41,330 nt of DNA from Streptomyces sp. (GTDB taxonomy: Bacteria > Actinomycetota > Actinomycetes > Streptomycetales > Streptomycetaceae), in assembly GCF_031181555.1 (NCBI RefSeq), contig NZ_JAPSKQ010000023.1, forward strand, positions 1-41,330, written 5' to 3'. Made by a program: the position numbers and the translations under genes. Under the pieces are notes generated by a model. That model saw only the letters and a program-made list of their open reading frames with translations, was not told the origin of the DNA and made no database searches. Below are positions 6,695 through 14,413 of this stretch, one piece after another; position 1 is the stretch's first letter, and each line of letters begins with the position of its first letter.

Positions 6695-7602
6695 GAGAGG
6701 TCACCGCGACCCGCTACATCACACCCCTGCGCTCCGGCGGCTCCGTGCCCGGCGTCGTCGAGGCCGACGACCTGGGCACGTACGTCGTGAAGTTCACCGG
6801 CTCCGCGCAGGGGCACAAGGCGCTGGTCGCCGAGGTGATCGTCGGTGAGCTGGCCCGCGCCCTGGGCCTGCGCTTCCCCGAGCTGGTCCTGGTGCACTTC
6901 GACCCGGCGGTCGCCGAGCGCGAGCCGCACCAGGAGGTGCGGGAGCTGCACGCCTCCAGCGCCGGGCTCAACCTCGGCATGGACTACCTGCCGGGCGCGC
7001 GCGACTTCACCCCCGAGGTCGCGCAGGTGTTCCCCGTCGATCCGCTGGAGGCGGGGAGGATCGTCTGGCTCGACGCGCTGACCGTCAACGTCGACCGCAC
7101 CGTCCACAGCTCCAACCTGATGGTCTGGCCGACGTTCGGCGTCGCACCCCCGCGCCTGTGGCTGATCGACCACGGGGCCGCACTCGTCTTCCACCACCGC
7201 TGGGACGGCACCGACCCGCGCAAGGCGTACGACTTCCGCCATCACGCCCTCGGCCACTACGGCCCCGACGTCCGCGCCGCCGACGCCGAACTCGCCCCCC
7301 GGGTGACCGAGGAGCTGCTGCGGTCGATCACCGCGGAGGTGCCCGACGCCTGGCTGGCCGACGAGCCGGACTTCGCCACGCCCGACGAGGCCCGCGAGGC
7401 GTACGTGACGTACCTCCACGCGCGTGCGCGGGCGTCCGAGGCCTGGCTGCCCACCGACTTCCCGAGCGCCCAGGAGCTCGCCGAGGAGAACGCCCGGCGT
7501 GCGGCGCGGACCCGGCAGGGCCGCCCGGACTGGCTCAAGCGGGTCCCGGACCTGCACGGCAAGCCGGCGGCGGAACAGGACTGGTCGGTGCACCTGGGGT
7601 GA
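6688..7602 (+). CDS. HipA-like kinase-fold protein
   Basis: 304 residues of the short HipA-like family (HipA_2 type) common in Actinobacteria. Visible are an N-terminal beta-rich lobe (GSVPGVVEADDLGTYVVKFT), the Lys in VVKFTG at the usual ATP-contact strand, a helical segment GHKALVAEVIVGELARALGL, then LDALTVNVDRTVHSSNLMVW and LWLIDHGAALVFHH, which resemble the catalytic Asp and Asn loop and the metal-binding DHG. No HipB-like DNA-binding partner is next to it, so it is not a classical toxin-antitoxin pair. The ATG at 6688 is chosen; a GTG 15 nt upstream is possible, and neither has a clear ribosome binding site. The kinase activity and substrate are inference. Confidence 0.78.
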   Translation: MLREVTATRYITPLRSGGSVPGVVEADDLGTYVVKFTGSAQGHKALVAEVIVGELARALGLRFPELVLVHFDPAVAEREPHQEVRELHASSAGLNLGMDYLPGARDFTPEVAQVFPVDPLEAGRIVWLDALTVNVDRTVHSSNLMVWPTFGVAPPRLWLIDHGAALVFHHRWDGTDPRKAYDFRHHALGHYGPDVRAADAELAPRVTEELLRSITAEVPDAWLADEPDFATPDEAREAYVTYLHARARASEAWLPTDFPSAQELAEENARRAARTRQGRPDWLKRVPDLHGKPAAEQDWSVHLG

Positions 7603-7622
7603 CGGCCGTACGCGGCGGACGG

Positions 7623-7656
7623 CCGAGTGGCCCGGGGGAGTCCCCGGGCCACTCGG
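7623..7656. terminator. Two-way terminator between the HipA-like gene and aceB
   Basis: Perfect 15-bp stem (CCGAGTGGCCCGGGG and CCCCGGGCCACTCGG) with a 4-nt loop, in the 66-bp gap between two convergent genes. It should stop transcripts from both sides. Confidence 0.8.
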
Positions 7657-7668
7657 TCACAGGAGGGC

Positions 7669-9294
7669 TCAGCCCTTGAGCTGCTCGTACGCCGGCAGGG
7701 TCAGGAAGTCGGCGTAGTCCTCGTCGAGGGAGACCTTCAGCAGCAGGTCGTGCGCCTGCTGCCAGTTGCCGGCCGCGAACGCCTCCTCGCCGATCTCGGC
7801 GCGGATGTTCGCCAGCTCCTCGGCGGCGACCTTGCGGGCCAGCTCGGCGGTGACCTGCTCGCCGTTGTCGAGGACGACGCCGGCGTTGATCCACTGCCAG
7901 ATCTGGGAGCGGGAGATCTCGGCGGTGGCCGCGTCCTCCATCAGGTTGAAGATGGCCACCGCGCCGAGTCCGCGCAGCCAGGCCTCGATGTAGCGGATGC
8001 CGACCTGGACGGCGTTGACCAGGCCCGCGTACGTCGGCTTGGCGTCCAGCGAGTCGATGGCGATGAGGTCCTCCGCCTTGACGTCGACGTCCTCGCGCAG
8101 CCGGTCCTTCTGGTTCGGCTTGTCGCCGAGCACGCGGTCGAAGGACTCCATGGCGATCGGGACCAGGTCCGGGTGGGCGACCCAGGAGCCGTCGAAACCG
8201 TCGTTCGCCTCGCGGTCCTTGTCGGCGCGGACCTTCTCGAAGGCCACCTTGTTGACCTCCGGGTCACGGCGGGACGGGATGAACGCCGCCATGCCGCCGA
8301 TCGCGTGCGCGCCGCGCTTGTGGCAGGTGCGCACGAGGAGTTCGGTGTACGCGCGCATGAACGGGGCCGTCATGGTGACCGCGTTGCGGTCCGGGAGGAC
8401 GAACTTCGCCCCGCCGTCACGGAAGTTCTTGACGATGGAGAACAGGTAGTCCCAGCGGCCGGCGTTCAGTCCGGAGGCGTGGTCGCGCAGTTCGTAGAGG
8501 ATCTCCTCCATCTCGTACGCGGCCGTGATCGTCTCGATGAGGACGGTGGCGCGGACGGTGCCCTGGGGGATGCCCAGGTAGTCCTGCGCGAAGACGAACA
8601 CCTCGTTCCAGAGGCGGGCCTCCAGGTGGGACTCGGTCTTGGGGAGGTAGAAGTACGGGCCCTTGCCGAGGTCCAGCAGCCGCTTGGCGTTGTGGAAGAA
8701 GTACAGGCCGAAGTCGACCAGCGCACCGGGCACCGGGGTGCCGTCCGGGTCGGTGAGGTGGCGCTCGTTCAGGTGCCAGCCGCGCGGGCGCATGACGACC
8801 GTCGCCAGCTCCTCGTTCGGGCGCAGGGCGTAGGACTTGCCGGACCTCGGGTCGGTGAAGTCGATGTTCCGGGTGTAGGCGTCGATCAGGTTCAGCTGGC
8901 CGAGGACCACGTTCTCCCAGGTGGGCGCCGAGGCGTCCTCGAAGTCCGCGAGCCAGACCTTCGCGCCCGAGTTGAGGGCGTTGATGGTCATCTTGCGGTC
9001 GGTGGGGCCGGTGATCTCGACGCGGCGGTCGTTCAGGGCCTCGGGGGCCGGGGCCACCTGCCAGGAGTCGTCCGCGCGGACGGCGGCCGTCTCCGGGAGG
9101 AAGTCGAGGGTGGAGGTGCGGGCGATCTCGGCGCGGCGCTCCGCGCGGCGGGCGAGGAGTTCGTCACGCCGGGGCGTGAACCGGCGGTGCAGCTCGGCCA
9201 CGAAGGCGAGTGCCGTGTCGGTGAGGACCTCGTCCTGCCGGGGCAGGGGCTCGGCGTCGACGATGGCCAGCGGGGACGGCGCTGGAGCGGACAT
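7669..9294 (-). CDS. aceB: Malate synthase A
   Basis: 541 residues, the usual size of the A isoform. It condenses glyoxylate with acetyl-CoA to give malate, in the glyoxylate cycle and in use of glyoxylate from ureides. The malate synthase signature is present as [17 protein letters not shown], with [20 protein letters not shown] and [19 protein letters not shown] before it and [13 protein letters not shown] after it. AAGGAAG lies upstream of the ATG. The gene is near the IclR regulator and the allantoin genes, and its promoter carries the same palindromes as theirs, so it is probably the malate synthase dedicated to purine-derived glyoxylate and repressed by the same regulator. In S. coelicolor an aceB sits in the same place. 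Confidence 0.97.
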   Translation of the reverse strand: MSAPAPSPLAIVDAEPLPRQDEVLTDTALAFVAELHRRFTPRRDELLARRAERRAEIARTSTLDFLPETAAVRADDSWQVAPAPEALNDRRVEITGPTDRKMTINALNSGAKVWLADFEDASAPTWENVVLGQLNLIDAYTRNIDFTDPRSGKSYALRPNEELATVVMRPRGWHLNERHLTDPDGTPVPGALVDFGLYFFHNAKRLLDLGKGPYFYLPKTESHLEARLWNEVFVFAQDYLGIPQGTVRATVLIETITAAYEMEEILYELRDHASGLNAGRWDYLFSIVKNFRDGGAKFVLPDRNAVTMTAPFMRAYTELLVRTCHKRGAHAIGGMAAFIPSRRDPEVNKVAFEKVRADKDREANDGFDGSWVAHPDLVPIAMESFDRVLGDKPNQKDRLREDVDVKAEDLIAIDSLDAKPTYAGLVNAVQVGIRYIEAWLRGLGAVAIFNLMEDAATAEISRSQIWQWINAGVVLDNGEQVTAELARKVAAEELANIRAEIGEEAFAAGNWQQAHDLLLKVSLDEDYADFLTLPAYEQLKG

Positions 9295-9392
9295 CAGCTG
9301 TCACTTCCTTCGGCGTGCATGGCACCGGGTGCCGGTCGACCCGGGTACAGCGGTGGACGCCCGCACAAGGGCCGGGCGCTTCTGAGCAGTGG

Positions 9393-9421
9393 ATAGTAGT
9401 TTCCTCATGGTGGAAGTTCAA
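9393..9421 (-). promoter_or_regulatory. aceB promoter
   Basis: On the minus strand, TTGAAC, a 17-nt spacer and TACTAT. The spacer is almost filled by the palindrome at 9401 to 9415. The leader is about 90 nt before the aceB ATG. Confidence 0.65.
9401..9415. promoter_or_regulatory. AllR-type operator, class I, in the aceB promoter spacer
   Basis: TTCCTCATGGTGGAA, a 15-bp interrupted palindrome (TTCC, 7 nt, GGAA) lying between the -35 and -10 of aceB. The same outer arms and length occur in the regulator promoter at 11686. Binding here would exclude polymerase. Confidence 0.6.
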
Positions 9422-9433
9422 TGGTTTGTTGAT
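9417..9433. promoter_or_regulatory. Operator-like site, class II, at the aceB -35
   Basis: On the minus strand it reads ATCAACAAACCATTGAA, which matches 13 of 17 bases of the clean palindrome at the allB start site (TTCAACAGAACGTTGAA at 11778). It overlaps the -35 hexamer. A degenerate copy, so less certain. Confidence 0.45.
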
Positions 9434-9481
9434 GTCGAGATTCTCCGGGTCGAGGGAAGGTGGCTCTCGGTGCCTCCCCCA

Positions 9482-9505
9482 CTCCCGGCTTCGCTCGAGC
9501 GGGAG
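9482..9505. repeat. Stem-loop of an interspersed Streptomyces type
   Basis: CTCCCG and CGGGAG enclose GGCTTCGCTCGAG-like sequence, with further C-rich and G-rich flanks (9473 to 9517). From memory, nearly the same hairpin recurs in intergenic regions of many Streptomyces genomes. Here it lies just after the end of the minus-strand nucleotidyltransferase gene, so it may end that transcript. Confidence 0.5.
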
Positions 9506-9538
9506 GCGCCCCCACCGCTCGCTCGCCGCCGCCCCGGC

Positions 9539-10153
9539 TCATTCGAGGTGCGCCAGATCCGCCTCGGTGTCGATGTCGTACGCCGCGGCCACGTCCCCGC
9601 ACTCGACGAGCGCGACACGCTCCGCGTGCTCCCTCAGATAGGCGCGTGCCCCCCGGTCGCCGGTCGCAGTCGCGGCGACCCCGGCCCAGTGCGCGGCGCC
9701 GAACAGGACGGGGTGGCCGCGCACGCCGTCGTAGGCGGCCGAGACGAGCGACTCGATCGAGACGTACGCGCCGAGGACCCGGGCGACGGCCTCCGCCCCG
9801 ATCCCGGGCTGGTCGACCAGCGAGACCAGCGCGGCGCGCGCGCCGGTACCGGTCAGTGAGTCCAGCCCGGCCCGCAGGGAGGTGCCCATGCCCCGCTCCC
9901 ACTGAGGGTTGTCGACGAGCACGCACCCCGGCAGCGCGGCGCGGGCGCGCACCTCGTCCGCCCGCGCGCCGAGGACCACGTGCACGCGCGCGCAGCCGCC
10001 CGCGCGCAGCGCCCGCACCGCGTGCTCCACGAGCGGCCGGCCCCGGTGGGTGAGCAGTGCCTTCGGCCGTCCGCCGAGGCGCCGGCCGCCGCCCGCGGCC
10101 AGCAGCAGTCCCGCCACCGCCGGGATGTCACGGCCCGTGTGATGCGTCGTCAT
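9539..10153 (-). CDS. MobA/MocA-like nucleotidyltransferase
   Basis: 204 residues with a GT-A type nucleotide-binding fold. It shows the nucleotide loop LLLAAGGGRRLGGRPKAL, then LVDNPQWERGMGTSLRAGL, LVSLVDQPGI (the Asp that binds metal) and GHPVLFG. This pattern fits the MobA-like group that transfers CMP or GMP to molybdopterin. Its place in a ureide locus suggests it finishes the cofactor of xanthine dehydrogenase, the enzyme that makes urate and so feeds allantoin formation; no dehydrogenase gene is in the window, so this is inference. The ATG at 10153 follows CAGGA; an in-frame ATG 18 nt upstream is possible. The gene lies between aceB and the regulator. Confidence 0.82.
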   Translation of the reverse strand: MTTHHTGRDIPAVAGLLLAAGGGRRLGGRPKALLTHRGRPLVEHAVRALRAGGCARVHVVLGARADEVRARAALPGCVLVDNPQWERGMGTSLRAGLDSLTGTGARAALVSLVDQPGIGAEAVARVLGAYVSIESLVSAAYDGVRGHPVLFGAAHWAGVAATATGDRGARAYLREHAERVALVECGDVAAAYDIDTEADLAHLE

Positions 10154-10362
10154 GCGTCCTGCATACCGCACCGGCCGGCGGGCGCCGGGGCGCCGCGGGG
10201 TATGGGTGCCCCGGGCTACGATGTCACGCTGTGGAACAAGTCGATGACGCAGCGGACTGGCGCGAGGGGGCCGGGTTGGCGTTTACTGGCGCGCACCGAC
10301 CGGCGGGGTGTGCTGGGGCCGGGCGGGGAGGCGCACAACGACGTGCCAGGGGGAGGACTGTG

Positions 10363-10674
10363 GTGCGGAGCGTGGAGCAGAGGCGGATGCCCGGCAGTCA
10401 CGTGGACCCACGGGTGACGGAGCTGCGCTCCGCCGTGTCCCGGCTGCGCCGGCAACTCGCCGCACATCCCGCGGAGTTCCCGGACCGGGGCATCGCGGAG
10501 GAGGAGCTGGCCGTGCTGGATTCGCTGGTCGCGGACGGCAGCCCCGAAGTGCCCCGGCTGCGCCGTTCGCTGTTGCTGATCGCGGGCGCGATCGGCTCGG
10601 TGAGCGCGCTGGGACGGGGCGTGCGGGAGGTGCGGGACGCGGTGGAGCTGTTCGGGGAGCCGCCGCGGAACTGA
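10363..10674 (+). CDS. Small conserved Streptomyces protein (DUF5955-like)
   Basis: 103 residues. The core reads DPRVTELRSAVSRLRRQLA, then FPDRGIAEEELAVLDSL, VPRLRRSLLLIAGAIGSVSA and VREVRDAVELFG. It looks all-helical, with a coiled-coil first half and one hydrophobic helix near residues 65 to 80. I recall this pattern from the DUF5955 family, whose function is unknown. Start choice: GGAGG at 10352 to 10356 is 6 nt before this GTG and only 3 nt before another GTG in frame, so the second is taken. The long open frame upstream is compositional. It is divergent from the MobA-like gene; the 200 bp between them show no clear promoter. Confidence 0.75.
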   Translation: MRSVEQRRMPGSHVDPRVTELRSAVSRLRRQLAAHPAEFPDRGIAEEELAVLDSLVADGSPEVPRLRRSLLLIAGAIGSVSALGRGVREVRDAVELFGEPPRN

Positions 10675-10714
10675 CGCGCACCCGCACGTACGCCCCGGGG
10701 CCCGGGTGGTGACG

Positions 10715-10742
10715 AGCCCCCGGCCCGCCGGGGCCGGGGGCT
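10715..10742. terminator. Two-way terminator before the regulator gene end
   Basis: AGCCCCCGGCCC and GGGCCGGGGGCT form a perfect 12-bp stem with a 4-nt loop, between two convergent genes. The right arm and its flank (GCCGGGGCCGGGGGCTGC) are repeated once just after it. Confidence 0.7.
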
Positions 10743-10777
10743 GCCGCCGCTGCGCCGGGGCCGGGGGCTGCGGACGG

Positions 10778-11584
10778 TCAGGCGGCCGGACCGGTGCCCG
10801 ACGCGGTGAGCACCTCGGAGAGCTCCGCCGCGACCTGCTGGAGCACCGGCACGATCTTCTCCGTCGCCGCCTCCGTGACCCGCCCCGCGGGACCGGAGAT
10901 GGAGATCGCCGCAGCCGTGGGGGAGTCCGGCACGGGCACCGCGAGGCAGCGGACGCCGATCTCCTGCTCGTTGTCGTCGACGGCGTAGCCCCGGCGGCGT
11001 ACGTCCTCCAGCGCCGCGAGGAAGCCCTCCGGGGTGGTGATGGTCTTGTCCGTCGCGGCGGGCATGCCGGTGCGGGCCAGCAGCGCCCGGACCTCCTCCG
11101 GCGGGAAACCGGCCAGCAGGGCCTTGCCCACGCCGGTGGAGTGCGGCAGGACGCGCCGGCCGACCTCGGTGAACATTCGCATCGAGTGCTTGGACGGCAC
11201 CTGCGCCACGTACACGATCTCGTCCCCGTCGAGCAGCGCCATGTTCGCCGTCTCGCCGGTCTCCTCCACCAGGCGGGCCAGGTACGGGCGTGCCCAGGTG
11301 CCCAGCAGCCGGGAGGCGGACTCGCCGAGCCGGATCAGGCGCGGGCCGAGCGCGTACCGGCGGTTGGCCTGCTGGCGTACGTAGCCGCAGGCCACGAGCG
11401 TGCGCATCAGGCGGTGGATGGTCGGCAGGGGCAGTCCGCTGCTCGCGGACAGCTCGCTCAGGCCGACCTCGCCGCCCGCGTCCGCCATCCGTTCGAGCAG
11501 GTCGAAGGCGCGCTCGAGGGACTGCACGCCACCACTGGCGGCGGACCGGGCGGAGTCGGTGGTGCTGGCGCTGGACGTCGGCAC
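10778..11584 (-). CDS. allR: IclR-family regulator of ureide catabolism (AllR type)
   Basis: 268 residues. An N-terminal winged helix-turn-helix is at about 20 to 85 (VQSLERAFDLLERMADAGG, LSELSASSGLPLPTIHRLMR, GYVRQQANRRYALGPRL), and an IclR effector domain is at about 95 to 260 (STGVGKALLAG, GYAVDDNEQEIGVRCLAVPV, AAISISGPAGRV). The start is GTG with AAGGAA about 8 nt upstream. AllR homologues in Streptomyces repress ureide genes and release DNA on binding allantoate-type intermediates (known of the family). Here the gene is divergent from allantoinase and near aceB, and palindromes fill the spacer of its own promoter, so it probably represses itself, allB-alc and aceB. The symbol is given by synteny and family. 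Confidence 0.88.
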   Translation of the reverse strand: MPTSSASTTDSARSAASGGVQSLERAFDLLERMADAGGEVGLSELSASSGLPLPTIHRLMRTLVACGYVRQQANRRYALGPRLIRLGESASRLLGTWARPYLARLVEETGETANMALLDGDEIVYVAQVPSKHSMRMFTEVGRRVLPHSTGVGKALLAGFPPEEVRALLARTGMPAATDKTITTPEGFLAALEDVRRRGYAVDDNEQEIGVRCLAVPVPDSPTAAAISISGPAGRVTEAATEKIVPVLQQVAAELSEVLTASGTGPAA

Positions 11585-11678
11585 GGCGCGTTCCTTTCGG
11601 GGCTGGCGGGAAGGGCAGAAGCCTACCCGGCGGCCGGTTGACTGCCCGCTTGTGCATAGCTACATTCTGCTCACCGAA

Positions 11679-11707
11679 ATTATATTTCCACTTCGTGGAA
11701 TCGTCCA
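11679..11707 (-). promoter_or_regulatory. Promoter of the IclR regulator gene
   Basis: On the minus strand, TGGACG, a 17-nt spacer and a perfect TATAAT. The spacer holds the palindrome at 11686 to 11700, the same layout as in the aceB promoter. Confidence 0.6.
11686..11700. promoter_or_regulatory. AllR-type operator, class I, in its own promoter
   Basis: TTCCACTTCGTGGAA, perfect 6-bp arms around a 3-nt centre, in the spacer of the regulator promoter. It implies autoregulation. Confidence 0.68.
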
Positions 11708-11746
11708 GGGTGTGCCCGTCGGGGCGGCCGCAGGGGGAGCGCGCCC

Positions 11747-11775
11747 TTGACGGGGTGGGGCCGGGAGTGAAGACT
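11747..11775 (+). promoter_or_regulatory. Promoter of the allB-alc operon
   Basis: TTGACG, a 17-nt spacer and AAGACT, close to the TAGACT form common in Streptomyces. The predicted start near 11782 falls inside the palindrome at 11778 to 11794. Confidence 0.5.
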
Positions 11776-11777
11776 CC

Positions 11778-11794
11778 TTCAACAGAACGTTGAA
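11778..11794. promoter_or_regulatory. Operator-like palindrome, class II, at the allB start site
   Basis: TTCAACAGAACGTTGAA, perfect 6-bp arms around a 5-nt centre, directly after the -10. A related degenerate copy sits at the aceB -35. The centre length differs from the class I sites, so it could be bound by the same or another IclR-type protein. Confidence 0.6.
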
Positions 11795-11846
11795 TTTCGC
11801 AGGTGGACGTCAAGTCCAGGCCGGCTGGAAGGTCAGGAGGATCCGG

Positions 11847-13187
11847 GTGTCCGACGCCGAACTGGTGCTGCGCTCGACGCGTGTCATCACTCCCGAGGGA
11901 ACGCGCGCCGCGTCCGTCGCGGTCGCCGACGGCATCATCACGGCCGTCCTGCCGCACGACGCGCCCGTCCCCCGGACCGCCCGCCTGACGGACCTGGGCG
12001 ACGACGTCCTGCTGCCGGGCCTGGTCGACACTCACGTACACGTCAACGACCCCGGCCGCACGGAGTGGGAGGGCTTCTGGACCGCCACGCGCGCCGCGGC
12101 GGCCGGCGGCATCACCACGCTCGTCGACATGCCGCTCAACTCCCTCCCGCCGACCACCACGGTCGACCACCTGCGCACCAAGCAGCGGGTCGCCGCCGAC
12201 AAGGCGCACATCGACGTCGGCTTCTGGGGCGGCGCCCTGCCGGACAACGTCAAGGACCTGCGCCCGCTGCACGAGGCCGGCGTCTTCGGCTTCAAGGCCT
12301 TCCTGTCGCCCTCCGGCGTGGACGAGTTCCCGCACCTGGACCAGGAGCAACTGGCCCGCTCCCTCGCCGAGATCGCCGCCTTCGACGGGCTGCTGATCGT
12401 GCACGCCGAGGATCCGCACCACCTCGCCGCCGCCCCGCAGCCCGCCGGCCCGAAGTACGCCGACTTCCTCGCCTCCCGCCCGCGCGACGCCGAGGACACC
12501 GCCATCGCCCACCTCGTCGACCAGGCCAGACGCCTGGGCGCGCGCGTGCACGTGCTGCACCTCTCCTCCAGCGACGCGCTGCCCCTGATCGCCGCGGCCA
12601 AGGCGGACGGCGTGCGCGTCACGGTCGAGACCTGTCCCCACTACCTGACCCTCACCGCGGAGGAGGTCCCGGACGGCGCCAGCGAGTTCAAGTGCTGCCC
12701 GCCCATCCGCGAGGCCGCCAACCAGGACCTGCTCTGGCAGGCACTGGCGGACGGCACCATCGACTGCGTCGTCACCGACCACTCCCCGTCCACCGCCGAC
12801 CTCAAGACGGACGACTTCTCGACCGCCTGGGGCGGCATATCCGGCCTCCAGCTGAGCCTGCCGGCCGTCTGGACCGAGGCCCGCAGGCGCGGCCACGGCC
12901 TGGAGGACGTCGTGCGCTGGATGTCGACGCGAACGGCCGAACTCGTCGGACTCGAGGCGCGCAAGGGCGCCATCGCACCCGGCCGCGACGCCGACTTCGC
13001 CGTCCTCGCCCCCGACGAGACCTTCACCGTCGACCCGGCGGCCCTCCAGCACCGCAACCCCGTGACGGCGTACGCCGGCAGGACCCTGTACGGCGTCGTG
13101 AGGTCCACCTGGTTGCGCGGCCGGCGCATCGTCGCCGACGGCGAGTTCACCGAACCGAAGGGCCATCTGCTCACCCGCTCCCACTGA
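11847..13187 (+). CDS. allB: Allantoinase
   Basis: 446 residues, full length. This amidohydrolase opens allantoin to allantoate in the cytosol. Metal ligands can be placed: HVHVN gives His63 and His65, GFKAFL gives the carbamylated Lys150, HAEDP gives His186, VLHLSS gives His238 and TDHSPS gives Asp311, all intact. The GTG at 11847 is chosen because AGGAGG ends 8 nt before it; a TTG 57 nt upstream lies inside the operator. It is the first gene of a unit with allantoicase 31 bp downstream and is probably derepressed when the IclR regulator meets its effector. Closest alternatives are dihydropyrimidinase and dihydroorotase, but the motif set and neighbour favour allantoinase strongly. Confidence 0.95.
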   Translation: MSDAELVLRSTRVITPEGTRAASVAVADGIITAVLPHDAPVPRTARLTDLGDDVLLPGLVDTHVHVNDPGRTEWEGFWTATRAAAAGGITTLVDMPLNSLPPTTTVDHLRTKQRVAADKAHIDVGFWGGALPDNVKDLRPLHEAGVFGFKAFLSPSGVDEFPHLDQEQLARSLAEIAAFDGLLIVHAEDPHHLAAAPQPAGPKYADFLASRPRDAEDTAIAHLVDQARRLGARVHVLHLSSSDALPLIAAAKADGVRVTVETCPHYLTLTAEEVPDGASEFKCCPPIREAANQDLLWQALADGTIDCVVTDHSPSTADLKTDDFSTAWGGISGLQLSLPAVWTEARRRGHGLEDVVRWMSTRTAELVGLEARKGAIAPGRDADFAVLAPDETFTVDPAALQHRNPVTAYAGRTLYGVVRSTWLRGRRIVADGEFTEPKGHLLTRSH

Positions 13188-13218
13188 CCCCGACCCCGAA
13201 AGGCAGGACCAGATCATC

Positions 13219-14343
13219 GTGACGGCGATCCCGAGCTTCACCGGCGACGCGAACCCCTACGGCGGCGGTGACCCGTACGCCGACTACCGCACCGCCGACT
13301 TCCCCTTCACCCACCTCGCCGATCTCGCCGACCGCCGGCTCGGCGCCGGTGTCATCGCCGCCAACGACGAGTTCTTCGCCCAGCGCGAGAACCTGCTGCT
13401 GCCGGGGCGCGCCGAGTTCGACCCCGAGCACTTCGGGCACAAGGGCAAGGTCATGGACGGCTGGGAGACCCGGCGCAGGCGCGGCACCTCCGCCGAGCAC
13501 CCCTGGCCGGCCGCCGAGGACCACGACTGGGCGCTGATCCGGCTCGGCGCGCCCGGAGTCGTCCGCGGCATCGTCGTGGACACCGCCCACTTCCGCGGCA
13601 ACTATCCGCAGGCCGTGTCCGTCGAGGGCACCTCGGTGCCGGGCGCCCCGGCCCCGGAGGAACTGCTCTCGGACCGGGTGAAGTGGACGACCCTGGTCCC
13701 GCCCACGCCGGTCGGCGGCCACGCCGCCAACGGCTTCGCCGTGTCGGCCGAACAGCGCTTCACCCACCTGCGCCTCAAGCAGCACCCCGACGGCGGCATC
13801 GCCCGCCTGCGCGTGTACGGCGAGGTCGTCCCGGACCCGGCGTGGCTGGAGGCGCTGGGCACCTTCGACGTCGTCGCCCTGGAGAACGGCGGCCGGGTCG
13901 AGGACGCGTCGAACCTCTTCTACTCACCGGCCACGAACACCATCCAGCCCGGCCGCTCGCGCAAGATGGACGACGGCTGGGAGACCCGGCGCCGACGCGA
14001 CCGGGGCCACGACTGGATCCGCTACCAGCTGGTGGCCCAGGCGCAGATCCGCGCCCTGGAGATCGACACGGCGTATCTGAAGGGCAACAGCGCCGGCTGG
14101 GCCTCGGTGTCGGTGAAGGACACCGCGGCCGACGGGACCGGCGAGTGGCGGGAGGTCCTGCCCCGCACCCGCCTCCAGCCCGACACCAACCACCGCTTCG
14201 TCCTCCCGGAACCGGCGGTCGGCACCCACGCGCGCGTGGACATCTTCCCCGACGGCGGCATCTCCCGCCTGCGCCTGTTCGGCACCCTCACCGAGCAGGG
14301 CGCGAGCACCCTGGCCGCCCGCCACCGGGAACTGGGCGGCTGA
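13219..14343 (+). CDS. alc: Allantoicase
   Basis: 374 residues. Allantoicase splits allantoate to ureidoglycolate and urea. The protein consists of two allantoicase repeats, about residues 18 to 200 and 205 to 360. Each holds the matching motif MDGWETRRRR or MDDGWETRRRR, followed by HDW, then VVDTAHFRGNYP or IDTAYLKGNSAGW, and later IARLRVYGE or ISRLRLFGT. Both repeats look intact. The start is GTG at 13219 with a modest CAGGA site. It follows allB in the same operon, and a hairpin follows it. Ureidoglycolate breakdown to glyoxylate must be encoded elsewhere; the product would reach malate synthase. Confidence 0.95.
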   Translation: MTAIPSFTGDANPYGGGDPYADYRTADFPFTHLADLADRRLGAGVIAANDEFFAQRENLLLPGRAEFDPEHFGHKGKVMDGWETRRRRGTSAEHPWPAAEDHDWALIRLGAPGVVRGIVVDTAHFRGNYPQAVSVEGTSVPGAPAPEELLSDRVKWTTLVPPTPVGGHAANGFAVSAEQRFTHLRLKQHPDGGIARLRVYGEVVPDPAWLEALGTFDVVALENGGRVEDASNLFYSPATNTIQPGRSRKMDDGWETRRRRDRGHDWIRYQLVAQAQIRALEIDTAYLKGNSAGWASVSVKDTAADGTGEWREVLPRTRLQPDTNHRFVLPEPAVGTHARVDIFPDGGISRLRLFGTLTEQGASTLAARHRELGG

Positions 14344-14353
14344 CACGACGAGA

Positions 14354-14384
14354 GCCCGCGGGGAGGGAGCGTCACCCCGCGGGC
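14354..14384. terminator. Terminator after allantoicase
   Basis: GCCCGCGGGG and CCCCGCGGGC form a perfect 10-bp stem with an 11-nt loop, between convergent genes. Confidence 0.65.
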
Positions 14385-14413
14385 ACATCACCACCCCGTG
14401 CGGCGCGTCGGCC

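Noticed and set aside
6459..6700. A tRNA or att site next to the integrase remnant
   Set aside because: No tRNA-like fold or long direct repeat found within the window.
10398..13241. A 2.8-kb minus-strand open frame across the regulator and allB
   Set aside because: It runs in another frame over the IclR gene and antisense to allantoinase, both with strong motifs. Composition only.
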